A stretch of DNA of 49,166 nucleotides, from the NCBI GenBank assembly GCA_014804445.1, contig JAAUZU010000005.1:1-49166 (forward strand), in the 5' to 3' direction. Below the pieces are notes generated by a model. It did not search any database, had not been told where the DNA came from, and was given only the letters and a program-made list of their open reading frames with translations. The position numbers and the translations under genes were made by a program. This DNA comes from Lachnospiraceae bacterium. GTDB lineage: Bacteria > Bacillota > Clostridia > Lachnospirales > Lachnospiraceae. Each line of letters starts with the position of its first letter. Position 1 is the first letter of the stretch. Positions 43,747 through 49,166 of this stretch are shown here, in pieces.

Positions 43747-43775
43747 TTGAAGTTGACCGCCATACATAGTATAAT
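43747..43775 (+). promoter_or_regulatory. Promoter of the GntR-family regulator gene
   Basis: TTGAAG (43747-43752) and TATAAT (43770-43775) are separated by exactly 17 bp, 28 bp before the ATG. Confidence 0.75.
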
Positions 43776-43803
43776 ATCAAAAAAGGTCGAGGTGATATAA
43801 GCT

Positions 43804-44475
43804 ATGAACAACAAAATGCTTTCACAAAGTATTGCAGAAACGATATTATCTATGATTACAATAGAAAAGCGCTTCACAGCCGGAGATAAATTGCCAAACG
43901 AAAACGAACTGTCAGCAGAACTGAATGTCAGCAGAACAACTCTAAGAGAAGCTATACGGATTTTGGTTGCTTATAATATTCTTGAAATCCAAAGAGGAAA
44001 AGGAACTTTTGTCACTCAAACGGCGTTCCAGCAAGAGTCGGATTTAGGGCGGCTGTCCGATATAAAAGTAAATGCAAAAGACCTGTATGAAATACGGTTG
44101 ATATTTGAGCCGGAGGCTGCATATTTGGCGGCAATCAGGGGGACGGAAGCAGAGATAAAAAGGATTTTAGAGTTTGGTGAAAGGATTGAGCAGGAAATTA
44201 AAGCCGGACAAGACCGCACCGACAATGAACATTCATTTCATAAGGCGATTGCACAGGCAACACACAATGAGTTTATGAATCAGCTTATGCCTATTCTTTA
44301 TCAAGCGATTGCAAAAGGTGTTACCTTGTCAGCAATGAGCCAAAAAGCCGTTTCAGATACTGTTAATGACCATCGAATGATTATGGATTTTTTAGCGCAG
44401 AGAAACGCGGAGGGAGCTAAAAATGCTATGAGAATCCATATCATGCACGCAATACAGGAACTGGGAATTGAATAG
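43804..44475 (+). CDS. GntR/FadR-family transcriptional regulator
   Basis: This 223-residue protein has an N-terminal winged helix-turn-helix (about 5-72; GDKLPNENELSAELNVSRTT, LREAIRILVAYNILEIQRGK) and a C-terminal FCD ligand-binding domain (about 90-215; DLYEIRLIFEPEAAYLAA, with metal-ligand candidates in HSFHKAIAQATHN and DHRMIMDFLAQRN). FCD regulators usually sense a small acid or sugar derivative. GAGGTGA precedes ATG 43804. A CAT-like acetyltransferase is downstream, beyond a terminator, so its target is not clear. Confidence 0.9.
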   Translation: MNNKMLSQSIAETILSMITIEKRFTAGDKLPNENELSAELNVSRTTLREAIRILVAYNILEIQRGKGTFVTQTAFQQESDLGRLSDIKVNAKDLYEIRLIFEPEAAYLAAIRGTEAEIKRILEFGERIEQEIKAGQDRTDNEHSFHKAIAQATHNEFMNQLMPILYQAIAKGVTLSAMSQKAVSDTVNDHRMIMDFLAQRNAEGAKNAMRIHIMHAIQELGIE

Positions 44476-44487
44476 TGTTCTGCTATT

Positions 44488-44519
44488 GGACTTACGGAAT
44501 GTGTAAGTCCTCTTTTTTA
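44488..44519 (+). terminator. Terminator after the GntR-family gene
   Basis: GGACTTAC / GTAAGTCC with a 7-nt loop followed by TCTTTTTT. Confidence 0.85.
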
Positions 44520-44637
44520 TTCATAGACATAATACAACATATTGACATCATACAACTATGAATTTATAATAACAGTGGTGAAATTACGAGAGACAAAAAA
44601 GACATGCATTATTCAAAATAAGACAGGAGAGAAAACT

Positions 44638-45258
44638 ATGAGAGAAATTGATGTAACAACATGGGACAGGGCTATGCACTGTCAGATATTCAGAAACAGT
44701 GTGCAGCCACAGTATTGCGTAACTTTTGAACTGGATATTACAAACTTTTTGAAAAGAATAAAAGAGCGGGGGTATTCCTTTACCTTCTCTTTCGTATTCG
44801 CTGTAACAAAATGTGCGAATGAGATTGAAGAATTTCGCTGCCGTTTTTTTGACGGCAAGCCAGTTATTTACGACAAAATCAACACATCATTCACTTATCT
44901 TGATAAAGACAGCGAGCTTTTCAAAGTAGTCAATGTGGAAATGCAGGATACTATAGAAGAATACGTTGCGCTTGCCGCCGATACTGTAAGGAATCAAAAG
45001 GAATATTTTACTGCTCCTATGGGGAATGACATTTACCAGTTTTCTTCATTCCCGTGGGTGTCATTTACGCATATTTCCCATACAGAATCCGGCAAAAAGG
45101 ACAATGCAACTCCAATGATAGATTGGGGGAAATATTTTGTTCGGGATAATAGGGTGATTCTTCCGTTTTCAGTGCAGGTACATCATTCTTTTGTAGACGG
45201 AGTGCATATCGGGAAACTGGCAAATATTTTGCAAAATTATCTTGATGATTTTGAGTAA
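44638..45258 (+). CDS. CAT-like O-acetyltransferase
   Basis: This 206-residue protein belongs to the chloramphenicol acetyltransferase superfamily: it starts REIDVTTWDRAMHCQIF and has the catalytic HHSFVDG motif (His183, Asp187) near the C-terminus, plus SFTHISH. Acetyl-CoA-dependent O-acetylation is expected, but classic CAT proteins differ in the N-terminal FxxHY region, so drug resistance should not be assumed. ATG 44638 follows ACAGGAGAG; the frame from 44542 is unlikely. A perfect bidirectional terminator follows. Confidence 0.85.
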   Translation: MREIDVTTWDRAMHCQIFRNSVQPQYCVTFELDITNFLKRIKERGYSFTFSFVFAVTKCANEIEEFRCRFFDGKPVIYDKINTSFTYLDKDSELFKVVNVEMQDTIEEYVALAADTVRNQKEYFTAPMGNDIYQFSSFPWVSFTHISHTESGKKDNATPMIDWGKYFVRDNRVILPFSVQVHHSFVDGVHIGKLANILQNYLDDFE

Positions 45259-45378
45259 ACAAGGCGGTTAAAGAGCTGTGTCTATATGGGCAACTCATTG
45301 AATTTGTAAGCTTGGATAAGGAACAGCAGAAGAAGGGCGGTTCACAGCATATCAATTTAAAATCAATAAAGGTTAACC

Positions 45379-45422
45379 AAAACGAGGACCTTGAAGGCTC
45401 ATACCCTCAAGGTCCTCGTTTT
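45379..45422. terminator. Bidirectional terminator between converging genes
   Basis: A perfect 16-bp stem AAAACGAGGACCTTGA / TCAAGGTCCTCGTTTT with a 12-nt loop has T runs on both strands. It serves the acetyltransferase gene and the minus-strand FlxA-like gene. Confidence 0.92.
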
Positions 45423-45458
45423 TCTTTTTCTCTCGGTATTCATTCAATCTTTTTACTA

Positions 45459-46382
45459 TTATCCAAAAGCAACGTGAAATTTCTGTTGTGCTGTCTGCGT
45501 TTCTCCCCATGCTACTCTGAAAGCGTTATTTTGTACATTAACCTGTGACTTGTCATTTGTTCCGGTCACATTGGTCTCTGCGGCTGATTTCATTGTATTA
45601 TTTGCTTCACCTAATATAGAGGCTTGGAATGCAATTGCCCTTTGTTCCTTTTTCTCCATCTTTTCAAGTTCAGTTTGTTTTTTCTCTGTGTCTACACCAC
45701 GTTGCTCATCCTGATTCATTTCTCCCTTTAAAATGGCAATGCCATCTCTGGTACTGGCTATGATAGCACCCTGACGACTTGCCTGCTGTACGGAAGAGTC
45801 TGCTGATACAATTGCATATATCTTTTTGTGGGATAGGTTGGTCTCTGTAGCCGTATCACTGTTTATGTTTTTTGTCTCTTTTTCAGCAATATCCTTTTCT
45901 TTCGTTTCATCAGTCTGTTTTTTTCCTGTGTCTATGCTGTGTTTCTCATCCTGATTCATGTTTCCTTTAAACATAACAGTGCCATCGCTATTACTGGTTA
46001 TGACTGTTCCGGGAGACATTGTCTGCTGCTTGTCGGCCGGCAGAGCCTTTTCGTCTGCTTTATCTGAGGATGTTTCCTCTTTTGTCAGTTTTTGATCTTC
46101 CTGAAGCTCCTCCATCCTGATTTCTTTTTTCTGTGATTTGCGAAGTTCTTCCTGATGCTGTAGCAGCTTTGTATTGAGGCTGGATATTTCTTTCTGAAGC
46201 TTCTTTCGCTCAGTTTCTTTTTCGTTATCAGAAAGTTCTCCCTTTGGAGATAATTTCTGCATCTGCTGTTTAGCGTTTGTAATTTCATTTTCAATTTTTT
46301 TGATTTTTGGATCTGTTGAAACTGACTTAAGCATCTGCATGCCGGACATACTGTTTGTTGATGTTATACTGCCAATTCCCAT
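45459..46382 (-). CDS. FlxA-like coiled-coil protein with an internal duplication
   Basis: This 307-residue, Lys/Gln/Glu-rich protein resembles FlxA-like proteins: IKKIENEITNAKQQMQKLSP and ELSDNEKETERKKLQKEISS, then SSLNTKLLQHQEELRKS. The remainder contains two diverged copies of a unit: SDGTVMFKGNMNQDEKHSID with GKKQT and RDGIAILKGEMNQDEQRGVD with EKKQT. FlxA-like proteins are of unknown role, named from a flagellar regulon in enteric bacteria. GAGAAGGAG precedes the ATG at 9-nt spacing. There are no flagellar genes here. Confidence 0.75.
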   Translation of the reverse strand: MGIGSITSTNSMSGMQMLKSVSTDPKIKKIENEITNAKQQMQKLSPKGELSDNEKETERKKLQKEISSLNTKLLQHQEELRKSQKKEIRMEELQEDQKLTKEETSSDKADEKALPADKQQTMSPGTVITSNSDGTVMFKGNMNQDEKHSIDTGKKQTDETKEKDIAEKETKNINSDTATETNLSHKKIYAIVSADSSVQQASRQGAIIASTRDGIAILKGEMNQDEQRGVDTEKKQTELEKMEKKEQRAIAFQASILGEANNTMKSAAETNVTGTNDKSQVNVQNNAFRVAWGETQTAQQKFHVAFG

Positions 46383-46620
46383 AATATAATCTCCTTCTCA
46401 AAAAAATGTTTTCAGAAAACATATCGTTTGCTAGGTATTTTCTATCTGCTACTTTATTAACTTATATTTTACCATCATTCATATGTAAGAAACAAGACTA
46501 TTTTTCTATTATTTATGAAAAATATGGATAAAAACGTATAGGGGGTGCAAAATTTGTCGATGGCGATGAATATTGCAGAGATTCACAGTATAGATATAGT
46601 AATAAAAAGTATGGTACCTT

Positions 46621-47070
46621 ATGAAAAAATATAGGCTAATCATTGTCTGCCTGCTGATATTGCCGGTCTTTTTGCTATTCAACCTTTATAGGAATAGAAA
46701 ACCAACTATAGAAACATTCAATGTGGATTCGACAACAAAGGAAGAAATAACGGACGAACTGGTTATAGCATTATTTATTGGAGATATCACGAAGGAGATT
46801 ATAGGGTTCTATGCAGAATATTATTCGGGGGAACTTGCGGTTTATAATTATGAAGTAACTATTGTGGATATCGGAAAGAAAGAGCCGGGATTTATTTCTG
46901 TTAAATTCGGTGTCACACCACAGGTAGGGGCGCATAATCCTTTAGGATATGATGAGCTGGTTTATCGTGTTGATTCAAGTGGGAACAAAGAACTTGCCGG
47001 CTATGAGCATCTAAAAACCTATGAAGTGCCGGAGAAGTTTCAAAAGTACATAATAAAGCCTTTTGAATGA
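46621..47070 (+). CDS. DUF3888-family exported protein
   Basis: This 149-residue protein has an N-terminal signal or anchor (YRLIIVCLLILPVFLLFNLY) and then a soluble domain of about 110 residues. VTPQVGAHNPLGYDELVYRV and the C-terminal YEHLKTYEVPEKFQKYIIKP match the DUF3888 pattern as I know it. It likely stands outside the membrane; its function is unknown. The start ATG lacks a strong box, so the exact start is moderately sure. It converges on the TraX-like gene. Confidence 0.72.
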   Translation: MKKYRLIIVCLLILPVFLLFNLYRNRKPTIETFNVDSTTKEEITDELVIALFIGDITKEIIGFYAEYYSGELAVYNYEVTIVDIGKKEPGFISVKFGVTPQVGAHNPLGYDELVYRVDSSGNKELAGYEHLKTYEVPEKFQKYIIKPFE

Positions 47071-47131
47071 GGAAAATTTGTCTGTAAATGTTGTTAAAAA
47101 TCGGGGATATCAACGGCCGCTTGTAGTTTAT

Positions 47132-47890
47132 TTAAAGAATAACCCACCTCAACAATCCCAGCACAAACAAATGCGCCGGATAAAACAGATAGAAAAACCA
47201 TTTGTGTATCTTTGCCCTGCTGCCGCCTTGCCCGTTATAGAGAAAATACAGCATTAGGGGAACAAGAATCACGCCGAACTGGAACCACATATTTTCGAGA
47301 CCGGACAGTATTGTGATAAGGACATTCGGAAGCAGGAAGGTAAGCGTGAAAGCTGTCCATTTTGCTTTGGGTTTATCACGGTATACATGAACAAACAGGC
47401 AGCCCAGTACATCCATGAAAGCCCAGTCTCCTATACAGGCAAGCAGGCAGAGCAGTATGATAAAGATTATTTTAAGCGGTTTTCCGAATTTTTCACTCTC
47501 CCAGAGTCTGATTGCGGTAAGACCGAGAAAGAGTGTAAAAATAACACTTTGAACAGGAATGAACATAAGCTTTCCCTGCTCAAAATAGAACGGCAGGCGT
47601 CCATACTCAAACCACACAAACGGAAGCCATGAGATAAGGGCAAAAGCAGCAAGTCTTTGCTGGTATTTACCGACGTTTCTTGTATAGCGGTATCCCTCGC
47701 CGACAAAATATGCCATTGTCGGTCCGGTGAGGCGTCCGATAAAGTGCATTGCTCCGCCAAGAAGCGGATTTATGGCATCCACGAATCCCCATGCAATGTG
47801 GTCGATAAGCATAGCAATAATGACGATATATTTTATCTGGTTTCTGTTAAGGCATCCTCTTTCGCCTTGTGTTATAACTGCATTTTCCAT
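47132..47890 (-). CDS. TraX-family membrane protein
   Basis: This 252-residue polytopic protein carries the TraX family start: RNQIKYIVIIAMLIDHIAWG, then HFIGRLTGPTMAYFVGEGYR. It has about eight membrane segments and ends YLFYPAHLFVLGLLRW. F-plasmid TraX acetylates pilin, and chromosomal relatives are common in Firmicutes with unknown targets; O- or N-acetyl transfer across the membrane is the family-based guess. GGGGATGG precedes the ATG on the minus strand. It is not with other transfer genes here. Confidence 0.88.
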   Translation of the reverse strand: MENAVITQGERGCLNRNQIKYIVIIAMLIDHIAWGFVDAINPLLGGAMHFIGRLTGPTMAYFVGEGYRYTRNVGKYQQRLAAFALISWLPFVWFEYGRLPFYFEQGKLMFIPVQSVIFTLFLGLTAIRLWESEKFGKPLKIIFIILLCLLACIGDWAFMDVLGCLFVHVYRDKPKAKWTAFTLTFLLPNVLITILSGLENMWFQFGVILVPLMLYFLYNGQGGSRAKIHKWFFYLFYPAHLFVLGLLRWVIL

Positions 47891-47957
47891 TATTTTTCCA
47901 TCCCCTTATATAATTGCAACTCTAGATAATTGTCTGAAATCTGCCTGTGTAATGCTA

Positions 47958-47997
47958 TCCGATAGATTTGGTTTATTATAGCACAAGCTATATCGGA
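47958..47997 (-). promoter_or_regulatory. Possible promoter and operator of the TraX-family gene
   Basis: A TATAAT reads on the minus strand at 47975-47980, and TCCGATA (47958-47964) / TATCGGA (47991-47997) flank it as a 7-bp inverted repeat. The -35 is poor. Confidence 0.35.
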
Positions 47998-48130
47998 ATG
48001 AAACCATAGAAAGATATTTTTTGGTTCTGTATAATAGGGATATGGCATCATGAACGTGAAATTCCGCCAAATGAATAAATCATCCTCCTTCGTGGAAAAA
48101 TAAGCATTATTTTTTCATGGAGGCAAGCAT

Positions 48131-48973
48131 ATGCACGGTTCCTTTTATGGCTGGTATTTGAAATGTCAGTCTGACACACAGACTTTGGCGGTAATACCTG
48201 CCGTTCATAGCGCAGGGAGGAAACGCACCTGTTCTATCCAGATTATTACGGATAATGACGCTTGGACAGTAACGTTCCCTATAGATGTATTTCAACGGAC
48301 AAAAAAGAATATTTTCATCGGAGAGAACCGATTCGGCGAAAAAGGGATTCGCCTGGCAATACACACGCCGCAGATGAACATTAGGGGAAAATTGGATTTT
48401 GGGCTACTTTGCCCCTTAAAATATGATATTATGGGACCGTTTGCATTCGTGCCGTTTATGGAATGCCGCCACAGTGTGTGGAGTATGCACCATTCGGTTC
48501 GGGGAAATGTGTATATCAATGGACAAAAATATTCTTTTCACAATGGATGGGGATACTGGGAAGGAGACAGGGGCCGCTCATTTCCGAAAGAGTACATCTG
48601 GACGCAATGCTGCTTTTCAAGCGGGTCTTTGATGCTGTCAGTGGCGGATATCCCCATGGCAGGCATTCATTTCACCGGTGTGATAGGCGCTGTATTATGG
48701 CAGGGGAAAGAATACAGAATGGCTACCTATCTGGGAGCCAGAGTTGTGCAAATACAAAATAAAATGGTTCGGGTTATACAGGGCAGTCTGGAATTGGAAG
48801 TCCGGCTGCTGGAGGCCGCTGAGCGGCCTCTTAAGGCACCGGCAAAGGGGGATATGGTAAGGACAATTCATGAAAGTGCATCCTGTCGGGTATTCTATCG
48901 ATTTCGCAAAAAGAACCGTACTCTTTTTGCCTTTGAAACAGACAAGGCTTCACTTGAATTTGAATATCCGTAA
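48131..48973 (+). CDS. Tocopherol-cyclase-like protein
   Basis: This 280-residue protein matches the tocopherol cyclase family (PF14249), whose bacterial members share the fold but need not make tocopherol. Hallmarks are MHGSFYGWYLKCQSD at the start, GNVYINGQKYSFHNGWGYWE followed by GDRGRSFPKEYIWTQ, and the beta-rich end with RVFYRFRKKNRTLFAFE. It has no signal peptide. GGAGG precedes ATG 48131. Substrate unknown; possibly a lipid- or isoprenoid-like molecule binder. Confidence 0.88.
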   Translation: MHGSFYGWYLKCQSDTQTLAVIPAVHSAGRKRTCSIQIITDNDAWTVTFPIDVFQRTKKNIFIGENRFGEKGIRLAIHTPQMNIRGKLDFGLLCPLKYDIMGPFAFVPFMECRHSVWSMHHSVRGNVYINGQKYSFHNGWGYWEGDRGRSFPKEYIWTQCCFSSGSLMLSVADIPMAGIHFTGVIGAVLWQGKEYRMATYLGARVVQIQNKMVRVIQGSLELEVRLLEAAERPLKAPAKGDMVRTIHESASCRVFYRFRKKNRTLFAFETDKASLEFEYP

Positions 48974-49029
48974 ACAAAAGAGGGCATAATTTTCTTAAAA
49001 CATAAAACAAAAGGAGCTGAAAATAATCA

Positions 49030-49166
49030 ATGATTGAATCAGATACAATAAAATTGCTGCGGGAATGCGACGCCGGTATAAAGATGGGTGTTGCCTCCAT
49101 TGATGAAGTTCTGGATTATGTACACGACGAAACACTTCGCAAATGCCTTGCGGATTGTAAGGACGA
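49030..49166 (+). CDS. Start of a small helical protein, truncated by the right edge
   Basis: AAAGGAG precedes ATG 49030, and 45 codons are visible before the window ends. The sequence MIESDTIKLLRECDAGIKMG continues as an amphipathic helix (SIDEVLDYVHDETLRKCLAD). I recall similar Lachnospiraceae proteins with a ferritin-like helical bundle, but the visible part is too short to assign. Confidence 0.65.
   Translation, partial: MIESDTIKLLRECDAGIKMGVASIDEVLDYVHDETLRKCLADCKD

Noticed and set aside
43550..43780. Minus-strand frame of 76 codons upstream of the GntR gene
   Set aside because: Spans the repeat block and the promoter, has no ribosome binding site and no plausible protein.
44638..45258. 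Calling the acetyltransferase a chloramphenicol resistance gene
   Set aside because: The HHSFVDG motif is present, but the N-terminal region differs from classical CAT and no resistance context exists.
45312..45548. Plus-strand frame crossing the bidirectional terminator
   Set aside because: Reads through a perfect terminator and into the antisense of the FlxA-like gene; only the first part looks like a remnant and is reported as a weak finding.

Overview
The window looks like a chromosomal segment of a gut Clostridia bacterium, most likely family Lachnospiraceae. The reasons are the gene content and order (rho, rpmE, DUF1385, prmC, prfA; then dgt, dnaG, rpoD, trmK, Nif3-like), a pyruvate phosphate dikinase, an RNase P RNA gene, A/G-rich Shine-Dalgarno sites, and an alcohol acetyltransferase / DUF6320 / esterase trio that I associate with this family. 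Genus cannot be fixed from sequence alone. No tRNA, rRNA or CRISPR array was seen.

Layout. 0-0.9 kb: three small minus-strand genes (truncated membrane protein, VOC-fold protein, YdbC/PC4-like protein). 1.2-7.8 kb: rho with a long charged low-complexity insert, rpmE, DUF1385, prmC, prfA and an unrecognised 534-residue protein. 8.0-10.7 kb: an internally deleted Rpn-type transposase, an orphan sugar-type binding lipoprotein and a coiled-coil protein. 10.8-13.8 kb: acetyltransferase, zinc-ribbon membrane protein and esterase. 14.3-21.8 kb: dgt, a nested inverted-repeat element, dnaG, rpoD, trmK, Nif3-like and a TGS-uridine-kinase-like protein. 21.9-24.1 kb: a GH3 glycosidase.

24.1-31.7 kb is a tandemly duplicated exported-protein locus. 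Two copies of a small secreted protein, each behind a conserved structured leader, and three paralogous lipoproteins lead into two ABC-2-type membrane proteins and one ATPase. 31.8-32.2 kb is rnpB with its own promoter and terminator. 32.3-35.0 kb is a second, unrelated ABC transporter with a LytTR regulator and DUF3021 protein. 35.2-37.8 kb is ppdK.

38.2-43.4 kb is an A+T-rich cassette with foreign-looking composition. It holds a 58-residue protein, a 1198-residue protein with an HExxH metallopeptidase-type motif, and an FRG-domain protein. This is the best candidate for an undescribed system, possibly phage defence, although nothing in the sequence proves that role.

43.8-49.2 kb holds a GntR/FadR regulator, a CAT-like acetyltransferase, a FlxA-like coiled-coil protein, a DUF3888 protein, a TraX-family membrane protein, a tocopherol-cyclase-like protein and the start of a further gene.
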